Shown here one piece after another: positions 17,631-25,729 of a DNA stretch of 64,000 nucleotides. The first letter of the stretch is position 1. Every line of letters begins with the position of its first letter. The translations under genes were made by a program, and so were the position numbers. Below the pieces are notes generated by a model, which was not told the DNA's origin, did no database searches, and saw only the letters and a program-made list of their open reading frames with translations. Source of the DNA: Propionibacteriaceae bacterium (GTDB lineage: Bacteria; Actinomycetota; Actinomycetes; Propionibacteriales; Propionibacteriaceae); the NCBI GenBank assembly GCA_031285845.1, contig JAITVK010000026.1, forward strand, positions 1 through 64,000. The letters are read 5' to 3'.

Positions 17631-19454
17631 TCAGTTCCTTTCTTGTGCCGGGGTGGACGTCGACGCGGCCACTGGCTTGGCGCGGCGCTCGGCCCGACGG
17701 GTGAAGATGAGCCAGATGGCCATGCCCGCCAACACCATGAGGACGAGCAGGCTGGAAATAGCTGGGACCTGAGGAACGACCCCAGTTTCCAGGTAGCGGT
17801 AGATGGTGACCGGCAGGGTTTTCTGCAGTCCGGTTTGGAACAACGCGATGATGACGTCATCCCATGAGCACATGAAGGCGATCACGCCCGCCCCGATGAT
17901 CGACCCCATCTTGGAGCGGACCACGATGTCCCAGAAGGTACGGACACGTGAGGCGCCCAACGTCCAGGCGGCGTGTTCGAGGTTGACGTCTGAACCGGCC
18001 AATGCCGAGTTGATGACGGCGAAGCACAGCGGCAGAGCGATCACGGTGTGGGCCAAGATCAGGCCGATGCCATGGCCGAGCAGCCCCAGCTGGGCCTGCA
18101 CGTCGTACAACCCGATAGCCAGCAGGATCCCTGGGGTCACCATCGGAGCGAACACCAACCCGAGGACGAGGGAACGGATGGCCGGTTTGGTGATGCGTTG
18201 CAGGAAACGGGCGACTGACAAGGCGATGCCGACCGCCAGCAGGGCGACCGCGAAGCCGGTGCCGAGGCTTTTCAGCAGCGGAGGAATCCAGTCGTTGGTC
18301 GTCAGAACAGAGGCGAACCAATCCCAGGTGAAGCCTCGAGGAGGGAAGATGACTCGGGGGGATTTGCCGAAGGCCAGCGGGAAGACGAGCAGGACAGGAA
18401 CCAGCAGCAGGATCAAGCCGATGATCGACATGAACGCGCAGAGCCAGGTGGCCGGCGTGCCGTGCAGTTTCTCGCGGTCGGTGATGCCCTTGGTGCTGAT
18501 CGCGCCAGCCAGAGACACCGACGCGCCACCGCCCAACCGCATCGACAGGATATAGCCGGTCAACGTGGTGAACAGTAGAACGATGCCCATCGTGGCGGCT
18601 TGACCCCATTGGAAGTATTCGACCCGTTGTCGGATGAACACCGACATGGTCGCGTTGTCGCCGCCGCCGAGGATCGATGGGACGAGGAAGAAGCTCAGCG
18701 ACAAGACGAAGATCAGCAGCATCGACGACAGCATCACCGGCCAGGCCAGCGGCAGATAGATCGTGAAGAACGCTTTCGACGGACGGGCTCCGAGCGTACG
18801 CGCGGCCACCATCAGGTTGGTGTCGATGCGCGACAAGCCGGAATAGAGCAGCAAGGTCATCATCGGCAACTGGTAGACCACCATGCCGAGCAGAGTGGCT
18901 TGGGTGTTGAACAGCAGATCGAACTTGCCCCAGCCCAACGCTTGGGTGATCGAGTTGATCAGACCGAACGGACTGAGAGTGACCGTGAGGGAGAATAGCC
19001 TCACGACTGTGGGGACGAAATACGGGATGAGGACCAGCAGGAGGAGCATGACCGCGATCTTCGGCTTCATCCGCGACAGGAGGTACGCCATGGGGAAACC
19101 GATCGCCATCGTCAACACGGTGGTGAACAAGGCCAGACGCAGAGTCCGCAACTCGATTTTGAGCAGCAGGTCGTCGGTCAAGATTTGGGCATAGTTCTGT
19201 AAGGTGAAGTTGTCGAAACTGGCCAAGCCGTCGGCGTTCAGACTGCGCATCAGCATGGACGCGATCGGCCAGAACAAAAAGATGGCGAACAAGGCCAAGA
19301 AGGGCAGGATCACCAAGACGGACGGACCGACTCGTCGCAAGTGCGACTCGTGGAAGCGCTGAATCCAACTGGTGGTGGCCGGTTCAGCGCCTGGCCGGTC
19401 GATCGTCGACTCGGGAGCGCGCGCCGCCGGGGATGCTACGGCTGTCATGATCAT
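17631..19454 (-). CDS. fused ABC importer permease (PotB-PotC-like)
   Basis: A 607-residue protein in which the two membrane subunits of a Pot-type importer are joined. Each half has about six hydrophobic spans and its own EAA loop: RTLGARPSKAFFTIYLPLAW in the first half and WTLGASRVRTFWDIVV in the second. The ATG at 19454 overlaps the stop of the aldolase gene (ATGA), which fixes the start; a second ATG lies two codons on. Fused permeases are known in ferric-iron and some polyamine-type systems but are less common than separate subunits. Confidence 0.85.
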   Translation of the reverse strand: MIMTAVASPAARAPESTIDRPGAEPATTSWIQRFHESHLRRVGPSVLVILPFLALFAIFLFWPIASMLMRSLNADGLASFDNFTLQNYAQILTDDLLLKIELRTLRLALFTTVLTMAIGFPMAYLLSRMKPKIAVMLLLLVLIPYFVPTVVRLFSLTVTLSPFGLINSITQALGWGKFDLLFNTQATLLGMVVYQLPMMTLLLYSGLSRIDTNLMVAARTLGARPSKAFFTIYLPLAWPVMLSSMLLIFVLSLSFFLVPSILGGGDNATMSVFIRQRVEYFQWGQAATMGIVLLFTTLTGYILSMRLGGGASVSLAGAISTKGITDREKLHGTPATWLCAFMSIIGLILLLVPVLLVFPLAFGKSPRVIFPPRGFTWDWFASVLTTNDWIPPLLKSLGTGFAVALLAVGIALSVARFLQRITKPAIRSLVLGLVFAPMVTPGILLAIGLYDVQAQLGLLGHGIGLILAHTVIALPLCFAVINSALAGSDVNLEHAAWTLGASRVRTFWDIVVRSKMGSIIGAGVIAFMCSWDDVIIALFQTGLQKTLPVTIYRYLETGVVPQVPAISSLLVLMVLAGMAIWLIFTRRAERRAKPVAASTSTPAQERN

Positions 19455-20209
19455 TCTTTCGGTGAGTAGTCGGGGGTGATCCGCTGAAGCGGAGAAGATT
19501 GGCCCGCCGGTGAGGATTGGGCCGAGGTGGGCGTGGGGGCGGCCATCGGAACGCTCGGGTCTGCGACCGCCCGGGCGCCGTACTTCAACCGCGCGCTCTG
19601 GTCGCGGACCTGACCGAGTTGGCTCGCAGTCAAGATGGCCGGCGCGCCGACCAATGTCGAGCGCCACCACACTTCGCACAGCCACTCCAACACTAAAGTC
19701 CGCTCAACCGCCGTGGCCAGATCGTCGGCCCACACGACCGCGCCGTGGTTGCGCAGCAGAACCGCCGATCGGCCGCCTGTGGCTTCACGACCGACCGCGT
19801 CGGCCAGATCCCGCGAGCCGAACAGGTGATAGTCGACCACCGGAACCGATCCGCCGAGCGCGCAGATGTAATAGTGGATGGCGGGAAGATGGTCGGTCAC
19901 CGCAGCGACCGCGTTCGAGTAGATCCCGTGATAGTGGACGATCGCGCCAGCGTCCGTACGACCGTAGAGACCGCGATGCAATTCCGTCTCCGAGGAGGGG
20001 CGAGGCCCCGAATGGGCCCCGCTGGCCAGGTCAACCTCGGTGATGTCTGCCCGCGTGGCCTCGGCGAAGCGTACCCCTGACCGGGTGATCAGGATCGTAG
20101 GCCCGTCGACCACGCTCACATTGCCCGCACCGGCGACCACCAGACGATGGGCATCCAACGTACGAGCGCCCTCGACCAGTGCGTCGATCAGGTCGTCGCG
20201 GCTTGTCAT
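19451..20209 (-). CDS. class II aldolase/adducin-family protein
   Basis: A 252-residue zinc-dependent aldolase related to fuculose-phosphate and ribulose-phosphate aldolases. The zinc ligands are in HYHGIYSN at about residues 92-99 and in the later NHGAVVWA segment; SSETELHRGLY supplies the catalytic Glu region. The last 40 residues are Pro/Ser/Thr-rich and lie outside the fold. The gene follows the aminotransferase gene by 3 bases and overlaps the permease start, so it belongs to the same pathway. It should cleave or form a C-C bond in a short sugar-acid phosphate or a related compound. Confidence 0.82.
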   Translation of the reverse strand: MTSRDDLIDALVEGARTLDAHRLVVAGAGNVSVVDGPTILITRSGVRFAEATRADITEVDLASGAHSGPRPSSETELHRGLYGRTDAGAIVHYHGIYSNAVAAVTDHLPAIHYYICALGGSVPVVDYHLFGSRDLADAVGREATGGRSAVLLRNHGAVVWADDLATAVERTLVLEWLCEVWWRSTLVGAPAILTASQLGQVRDQSARLKYGARAVADPSVPMAAPTPTSAQSSPAGQSSPLQRITPDYSPKE

Positions 20210-20212
20210 CGG

Positions 20213-21523
20213 TCAGCCCAGCTTGCTCGTCTTGGCATTGTCGGCATCCTGGCTGGTCGCGACCGGGGTCCAGCCTTCAGCCTGGGGACTCATGGCCAAG
20301 TCCTCGAAAGCGACCGCTGTGCGCTGCAGGATCTGATCGATGATCTGAGGGGTGTGGGCTTTGCCGATGAAACAGTTGTGGGTGTGGTGGAGGAAGACAC
20401 CACGGCGCACAGCGCAGGTGGCGAAGGCCGCTCCCAAAGCCCGATCTGGGTCGTTGGCGAAAGTCAGCATGGGAAGTGCGGGCGGACCGGACACGTCGAG
20501 GGCGAATCCTTGGGCGGCGGCCTGTTGGGTCAGCCCTGCGGCCAGCCGGGCCCCGGCGGCGTTGAGGTTCTGAATGAACGACGGTTGAGCGACCTGCTCG
20601 ATCGTCGCCAGGGAGGCTGCCATCGAGTTGGCGGAGAACCAGAACGAGCCGGTGGTGTAGATCGATCCTGCGGCTTTTTTCAGGAAGTCAGCGCCCAACA
20701 CGGCAGCCAGAGCGTACCCGTTGGCGATCGCTTTCGACATCGCCGTCAGGTCGGGGCGGACCCCGTACTGCTCCCACGCGCCGTGTGGGTCGATCCTGAA
20801 GCCGGTACGAACCTCATCGATCGCCAAAACGGCCCCGATCTCGTCGCAGAGTTGACGTACGCCGCGGGCGAACTCGGGGGTGGCGGTCTCTTCGGCGCGG
20901 TGGCTGTCGTGACGGATCGGGCAGACGAGGATCGCGGCCACCCGAGACTCATTGCCACGGATCGCGTCCCGGACACTGTCGAGGTCGTTGTATTCGAAGT
21001 GACCGAGGTTGACACGGTCGGCGGCGGTCACGCCAGCCGGATGAGGGGTGCACCACGGAGCGGCCCCGTGATAAGCCCCACGCGCGACATAGATCATGTC
21101 GCGCCCCGTGTGGGCCCGAGCGATGGTGCAGAGCAGAGTGGTCACGTCGGTGCCGTTCTTGGCGAACATCGCCCAATCGGCGTGAGGGACCAGGTCGGTG
21201 AACCGCTCGGCCAACTCCACCATGCGCGGAGAGTAACCGCTCATGCAGTCACCCCGCTGGTTCTGTTCAGCGACCGCTGCTTCGACCGCCGGGTTGTGAT
21301 GACCGAGCAGGATCGGCCCCCAGCTGCACATCAGGTCGAGATACTCGTTGCCGTCGACGTCCCAGATTCGCGCCCCTTCGGCGTGATCCATGAATTGCGG
21401 GAACTGCGGAGCCTGAAAACGAGCCGCCATGTGGCCGTACATTCCGCCAGGCAGCACCTGGCGCGCGCGGTCGCGCAATGCCTGGTCGAGTGTGTGGGTG
21501 GGGTCAGTGGTGCTGGTGAACAT
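20213..21523 (-). CDS. class III PLP aminotransferase (GSA-aminomutase-like)
   Basis: A 436-residue fold-type I aminotransferase of class III, close to glutamate-1-semialdehyde 2,1-aminomutase-like enzymes. The PLP Lys is in TAMSKAIANGYALAAVLG at about residue 271, and the cofactor Asp in AIDEVRTGFR at about 235. I start at the ATG at 21523 with AGAAAGG upstream. It is the first gene of the operon that ends at kduI. A separate hemL would be expected in a haem locus, which this is not, so a catabolic transaminase acting on an amino-sugar acid or an aldehyde is more likely. The substrate is unknown. Confidence 0.8.
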   Translation of the reverse strand: MFTSTTDPTHTLDQALRDRARQVLPGGMYGHMAARFQAPQFPQFMDHAEGARIWDVDGNEYLDLMCSWGPILLGHHNPAVEAAVAEQNQRGDCMSGYSPRMVELAERFTDLVPHADWAMFAKNGTDVTTLLCTIARAHTGRDMIYVARGAYHGAAPWCTPHPAGVTAADRVNLGHFEYNDLDSVRDAIRGNESRVAAILVCPIRHDSHRAEETATPEFARGVRQLCDEIGAVLAIDEVRTGFRIDPHGAWEQYGVRPDLTAMSKAIANGYALAAVLGADFLKKAAGSIYTTGSFWFSANSMAASLATIEQVAQPSFIQNLNAAGARLAAGLTQQAAAQGFALDVSGPPALPMLTFANDPDRALGAAFATCAVRRGVFLHHTHNCFIGKAHTPQIIDQILQRTAVAFEDLAMSPQAEGWTPVATSQDADNAKTSKLG

Positions 21524-21607
21524 TGATCTGCCTTTCTCTGCCAAATGACAGCGTGGGTACGGCCTGAGGAGGTGGATTCGAAGCGTCGAACGAGGCGACT
21601 CTGCGAC

Positions 21608-21687
21608 ATCCATGGGTGGACATCCCGTGGTTCATGGACTCCCAACACCGGGTCATCCATGGCTCACGAACTGCGCCATCCATGGAT
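21608..21687. promoter_or_regulatory. three ATCCATGG sites upstream of aminotransferase
   Basis: ATCCATGG occurs at 21608-21615, 21655-21662 and 21678-21685; the last is the full palindrome ATCCATGGAT (21678-21687). They lie between the aminotransferase start (21523) and its likely promoter at 21688-21712. They may be operator half-sites for a repressor; the spacings of 47 and 23 bp are not whole helical turns. Confidence 0.4.
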
Positions 21688-21712
21688 AATAATAAACACA
21701 CGTCCGAAATAC
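21688..21712 (-). promoter_or_regulatory. shared 25-bp promoter/operator motif, site C
   Basis: On the minus strand this reads GTATTTCG, GACGT, GTGTT, TATTATT, the 8+5+5+7 layout found at five places. It points toward the aminotransferase-to-kduI operon and probably includes its -10 element (TATTAT). Confidence 0.5.
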
Positions 21713-21848
21713 ATGCAACTCGATCCTGGGGGATCATTCAAGGATGATCGCCGTGTGCCAACGATGTGATGGCGGTGTGGTTCCTGGTGCGGATCCTGTA
21801 CGTTCCTACGCACTCCTGGCGCGCGCTCGCCAGGGAGTGCTGCCGTAG

Positions 21849-21918
21849 GTGCCGCCCTGGGCGTCACCGTGAGCGCCGACGGGGAGTGCCGCCCTGGGCA
21901 TCGCTGTAAGTGCCGACG
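21849..21918. repeat. 33-bp tandem duplication
   Basis: Two copies, 21849-21881 and 21886-21918, start GTGCCGCCCTGGGC and end GCCGACG; by eye about 27 of 33 bases agree. No function is evident. Confidence 0.6.
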
Positions 21919-21920
21919 AT

Positions 21921-21945
21921 TTATTTCGTACGCCTGTTTATAATA
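21921..21945 (+). promoter_or_regulatory. shared 25-bp promoter/operator motif, site B
   Basis: Reads TTATTTCG, TACGC, CTGTT, TATAATA on the plus strand. No plus-strand gene follows within this intergenic region, so it may be a second operator for the divergent aminotransferase operon or drive an unannotated RNA. Confidence 0.4.
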
Positions 21946-22165
21946 ACCCTGCCGACGGTTGTACGGAAGTGCTGTGGCGCCACTCACCCTCGCTCAATCC
22001 CCACCGAGGCGCTTCGCCTACGCGCCAACGTCCCTCACGTGCTCGGTCATCACTGACGCACTTCGCGGGGTGGGAGCGTGGGGTGAATTCGACCGAGCGT
22101 CCAGCCGAGCGTCCAGCGCGGGGCGTGATGTTCGGGGATGCCACCGCCGAGGCGGGCCGCACGAA

Positions 22166-22324
22166 TGACACAACCCTCCCCAAGATGGCCTCCGCTTACC
22201 CCACTCATCATCTTAGGGAGGGTTCTGTCGCGATTTCGGCCCAAATTCGCCCTTTTCGGCGACACAACCCTCCCTAAGCTCACACCAGGGCCCTCCGTAC
22301 CCCCAATCGGGGAGGGTTATGTCA
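22166..22324. repeat. two related hairpins with CCCTCCC stems
   Basis: The first hairpin pairs 22166-22187 with 22209-22230 (about 19 of 22 positions); the second pairs about 22259-22274 with 22309-22324. Both left arms contain GACACAACCCTCCC, and the two units are 93 bp apart. They resemble small mobile-element or attenuator hairpins; no ORF lies inside. Confidence 0.55.
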
Positions 22325-22556
22325 TCAAGGGGCGGCCCTCTGACTCAGGGGTCGTGAGCCCGCACCGTACCCCCGTGTCGCCGACCAACTCGAACCGCTG
22401 CGGACAAGGGCCGGCGAGAACGGGGGTCGGCTATCGCCGATACCACCGCCAACTCGGGCTGCGGACAGGGGCCGGTCGGCACCAGGCCGTACGAACATGG
22501 GACCAAGAACCCAGGTCGCAAGATCGAGGACTGACGTAGGCTCCAAACCACCACTC

Positions 22557-22692
22557 AAAACAGCGCAATATCGTCGATTTCCCAGTCGGCGTGACGATCT
22601 GGGATGGGTTATGGGCCCGAAACAGCCCCGCCGGGCCTCATAACAGGGCAAAACCGCTCATCACCTCTCACAAGTGACGATATTGCGCTGTT
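22557..22692. repeat. dispersed intergenic inverted repeat, locus 2
   Basis: AACAGCGCAATATCGTC at 22559-22575 is perfectly inverted at 22676-22692. AACAGGGCAAAACCGC lies between them at about 22641. This is the cleanest member of the four-locus family and can form a 17-bp stem around a loop of about 100 bases. Confidence 0.7.
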
Positions 22693-22899
22693 GTGCGCCG
22701 CGCCGAGCCGTACGATGCGAGCCGAGGCACGGGAGCATGAATCGTGCATGGTTCGTGGCCGTTGGCTGAGGCGCGGGCCCGATGGGAACCGTGCACGACG
22801 CAGCCAAGGCATCGGCGGTACGGTCCACGGGCGCGGTCAGCCATCATCCCAACCAGGAGCCCGGGCTCGGGAAAGCCACTGTCCGCCGGGCAGTACCCG

Positions 22900-23111
22900 C
22901 GATCCCTCTAACCCAGGGAGGGTCGAGGGCAGCTCGAACGGGTTTCTCTGCCATATTGCCGCGATCCCTCTAACCCAGGGAGGGTCGGCCTGTCGAACAG
23001 CCTCCGACACACCATTCGGGGCCCGATCCCTCTAACCCGGGGGGGGTCGGGACCGTCAGAAGCCATCGATCAGTTTAGTCAGGCCCGATCCCTCCGACCC
23101 GAGGGCCGGTG
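22900..23111. CRISPR. CRISPR-like array, 4 repeats, 62-bp period, no cas genes
   Basis: Four partly palindromic 26-bp repeats start at 22900, 22962, 23024 and 23086, exactly 62 bp apart. Copies 1 and 2 are identical (CGATCCCTC at the left, GAGGGTCG at the right); copy 3 differs at two positions; copy 4 diverges at its 3' end, as terminal CRISPR repeats often do. The three 36-base spacers (22926-22961, 22988-23023, 23050-23085) are unlike one another. No cas gene is in the window, so this may be an orphan or decayed array, or a set of regularly spaced hairpins with another role. Confidence 0.45.
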
Positions 23112-23172
23112 CTCGGCCACCCCATCACAGGGGACCATGCCGACCCCATCGCCGTACCCCAAAACATTCTGC

Positions 23173-24057
23173 TCAGCGGTGCGCCTGCAATGCCTCTCTG
23201 GTCGTGGCCAATGCCGCCTGAGCGTCGTCGAATCGAGCTTGAACCAGGCGTACGAACAGGAAGTCCACCACCGCCAACTGTGCGATTCGGCTAGCCAGAG
23301 CACCAGCGCGGAACCGCGACTCGCTGGCGGCAGTCGCCAACACGATGTCCGCCAGGCCTGCCAGCGGGGAGTTCGGAACATTCGTGATGACGATGACGGT
23401 CGCGCCCTTGCCTTTGGCCAGCGTCGCGACTTCGATCGCTTCGGCGGTCGCACCACCGTAGGAGACGACCACCGCCACCGTCCGCGAACTAGCCAGACTG
23501 GCTGAAACCAGTTGCAGGTGGAAGTCGGCCGGGGCGACACAGGGCAGCCCGATTCGTACCAATTTCTGAGCCAAGTCTTGAGCCGTCACCGCACTGGCGC
23601 CATAGCCGACCGCCAACACGTGATCGGCGTGATCGACTGCGGCCACGGCGCGCTCCAACTCGGTCAAAGAGACAGTACGGGCGGTGTCCTCGATGCTCCG
23701 CGCCTCCTGATAGGCCAGCCGGGCGACCACCTCGGCGACCCCATCGGTCGGGTCGATGTCCCCAGCCGTCAGGCCGGAACGTTCCAATTCGGCTTCCTGC
23801 CGCGAAGTCGCCTGCGCCAAGCCGATGCGGAACTCGGCGTAGCCGTCGTACCCCAGATGACGGCAGAACCTGACCACTGAGGCTTGTGAAGCCCCTGATC
23901 GCGTCGCCAAAGCAGTGATCGTCTCATTCACCGCCGCGCCCGGATTGTCGACGATCGTACGGGCGACCCGGGCTTCGGCCCGGCTGAGCAGCGGCAGTTC
24001 CTGGCGGATGCGGACCAACACGTCGGTGGCGGTGTCTTGAGGTCGTGGATCTTTCAT
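23173..24057 (-). CDS. RpiR/MurR-family transcriptional regulator
   Basis: A 294-residue regulator with an N-terminal RpiR HTH (GASQASVVRFCRHLGYDGYAEFR at about 55-77) and a C-terminal SIS sugar-phosphate isomerase domain (about 130-270; SYGGATAEAIEVA). SIS-domain regulators sense sugar phosphates; in a locus with MurQ, NagZ and AnmK the likely ligand is MurNAc-6-phosphate or GlcNAc-6-phosphate. It overlaps the kinase gene by 4 bases and is probably co-transcribed with it. A GTGAAA, 5 bases, TTTCAC site in the divergent promoter fits the RpiR operator type. Confidence 0.85.
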   Translation of the reverse strand: MKDPRPQDTATDVLVRIRQELPLLSRAEARVARTIVDNPGAAVNETITALATRSGASQASVVRFCRHLGYDGYAEFRIGLAQATSRQEAELERSGLTAGDIDPTDGVAEVVARLAYQEARSIEDTARTVSLTELERAVAAVDHADHVLAVGYGASAVTAQDLAQKLVRIGLPCVAPADFHLQLVSASLASSRTVAVVVSYGGATAEAIEVATLAKGKGATVIVITNVPNSPLAGLADIVLATAASESRFRAGALASRIAQLAVVDFLFVRLVQARFDDAQAALATTREALQAHR

Positions 24058-25439
24058 GCTGGGCCTCCTGTCGCGTGGCAGTCCGAGGTCGAGGCGGGAC
24101 GCGACCCGATAGGTTGGGCCGGTTTTGGGCAGCGCGAGGTCGACGCGACCTCATCGACCGACCCGGTCGGATCGTGACGACGCCAGGTGATCCACGGAGC
24201 GTGTTGGGCGCTCCAGCGACCCTCGGCCAACGCGCGGGCGAGGAAGATCGCGCCATCCAGCGGGGATCCGACAGCGGGCACAACCGTCACATCTGGTCGG
24301 ATTTCACGTACCTGAGCGGTCATCTTCTCCCACAGGCGCTCGTCGAGGTTCAACACGCCGCCAGTGACCGACGCCACCGCGGGAAGCGTGACAGCCTCGG
24401 AGTCGCGCTCGGAACCCCCCATGACGCTCGGCGACACCGTCGCACAAACCGCTTCGGCGATGTGCCGGATGGCCTGACGTAGGATGCGACGGGCCGGACC
24501 GTCGCCGCTCTTCGCGGCTGCGCCGACCAGCGGAGCGACTTTGGCCAGGAGGCTCGCTCGATCGGGTCGGGTCTGCATCATGGCTGGCCAACCGGTCGGT
24601 GGACCGTACAATCGCGTGGCCGCCTCCAAAACCAACGCCGACGCCCCCGGTCGTCCATCGACGGCGGCGAGCGCGGCTTGCAGGCCCTGCCGTCCGATCC
24701 ATGCGCCCGAGCCGAGGTCGCCGAGGATGTGGCCCCAACCGTCGACGCGATGCCAGATGGTGTCGAAGTCGGTGCCCAATCCGACCAGGCCGGTGCCGAC
24801 CGCGACCACGCCGCCAGCCCGTCCGCCGAGCGCGCCCAGATGGGCGGTGACAGCGTCTGAGGCGACTGCTGTCACAGGGACGCAAAAGTGAGTCGCCAGC
24901 GCGGCGTGGATCGTGTCATGGCGGGGATCCCGCTCAGGCGCAGCTTGACGGGAGTCACGATTGGTCGTGGCGTCGCCTGGCGGTCGCACCACTGCGTCAC
25001 CCTCGAACTGCGGAGCGCCAGGCTCGACCCGAGGGTCGTACCCCCCGACCACACTCGAACCCACGGCCGGGACCAGACTCATCACCCCGGACGCGCCGAC
25101 GGCGACTGCGGCGATCTGAGCAGTCGACTGGCCCGCCGCACTCAGGGGGGTCGACGCGCTCAGCGCACCCGACCAGCGCTGGCCCGACCCGCCCAGTCCA
25201 CCCGCTCGACCGGCGTCCAGTGACGACCCGCGCTCCACCGCGCTCGTACCACATTCACACCCACGCGCCTGGTCGAATCGTCGGGCGACTTCGCCGATCA
25301 GGTCGGCGGCGGTCGATCCAGCGGAGTTCACCTGTAGTGGGGTCGAGGACGCGACCTCGATCACGTCAGAACTGGTCAGTGAGCAGGCACGCAACCGCGC
25401 GCCACCGCCGCCGATGTCGATTCCTATCACCCAGACCAC
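24054..25439 (-). CDS. BadF/BadG/BcrA/BcrD-family sugar kinase (possible GlcNAc/MurNAc kinase)
   Basis: An ASKHA-fold kinase of about 460 residues. The phosphate-1 motif is GIDIGGGGARLRA at the N-terminus, and GTGLVGLGTD and GHILGDLGSGAWIG follow, as in N-acetylglucosamine kinases of this family. MurK of Clostridium, which phosphorylates GlcNAc and MurNAc, is of the same family. No ATG fits; I use the GTG at 25439, with a GTG at 25430 as an alternative. Two Gly/Ser-rich stretches make it longer than usual. It should generate MurNAc-6-P for MurQ. Confidence 0.75.
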   Translation of the reverse strand: MVWVIGIDIGGGGARLRACSLTSSDVIEVASSTPLQVNSAGSTAADLIGEVARRFDQARGCECGTSAVERGSSLDAGRAGGLGGSGQRWSGALSASTPLSAAGQSTAQIAAVAVGASGVMSLVPAVGSSVVGGYDPRVEPGAPQFEGDAVVRPPGDATTNRDSRQAAPERDPRHDTIHAALATHFCVPVTAVASDAVTAHLGALGGRAGGVVAVGTGLVGLGTDFDTIWHRVDGWGHILGDLGSGAWIGRQGLQAALAAVDGRPGASALVLEAATRLYGPPTGWPAMMQTRPDRASLLAKVAPLVGAAAKSGDGPARRILRQAIRHIAEAVCATVSPSVMGGSERDSEAVTLPAVASVTGGVLNLDERLWEKMTAQVREIRPDVTVVPAVGSPLDGAIFLARALAEGRWSAQHAPWITWRRHDPTGSVDEVASTSRCPKPAQPIGSRPASTSDCHATGGPA

Positions 25440-25729
25440 AGCCCAAGTGTGCCATGATCTTTGGGCTAGTGACTCGGATCGGCGAGGAAAGACTCGCCCG
25501 TGGTCAACGATTTGCACGAGCGCGAATTGACGCTAGGATTTCATACCAAGAGCCACATGTGAAAGTTATTTTCACCGTGGGACGGCGAATCGAGCTCAGT
25601 GAGGAATCGACCTCAGGCAGACGAGGAACCGTGCTCAAGTCCTCCGTCAGGCTTGAGACCCACAGACTCTGACTCGTCGGTGAAGACGCCGACGAGAACA
25701 ACGGCGGTCCGACCGCCAGAAAGGACATC
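25440..25729. promoter_or_regulatory. divergent promoter of the MurNAc locus
   Basis: A 290-bp gap between the kinase gene (minus) and the importer operon (plus). It holds the inverted repeat at 25559-25575 and GAAAGGAC before the binding-protein start. I see no further gene. Confidence 0.6.
25559..25575. promoter_or_regulatory. probable RpiR operator
   Basis: GTGAAA at 25559-25564 is inverted at 25570-25575 (TTTCAC) around GTTAT. TGAAA and TTTCA half-sites are typical of RpiR-family operators, and the RpiR gene is next door. Confidence 0.55.

Larger units (their letters stand above)
21524..23172. other. 1.65-kb gene-free, repeat-rich intergenic region
   Basis: Between the aminotransferase start and the 3' end of the RpiR gene I see no protein gene. 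It contains three ATCCATGG sites and a promoter motif near the aminotransferase, a second copy of that motif at 21921, a 33-bp tandem duplication, two long hairpins at 22166-22324, a member of the dispersed repeat family at 22557-22692, and a regular 62-bp-period array at 22900-23111. The density of repeats is far above the rest of the window. Confidence 0.6.

Noticed and set aside
16545-17867. 440-codon plus-strand frame
   Set aside because: Antisense to the PotA-type ATPase.
20147-21526. 459-codon plus-strand frame
   Set aside because: Antisense to the class III aminotransferase, which has all family motifs.
21524-23172. tRNA genes in the large intergenic region
   Set aside because: I looked for cloverleaf arms and a GGTTCGAATCC-type T-loop and found none.
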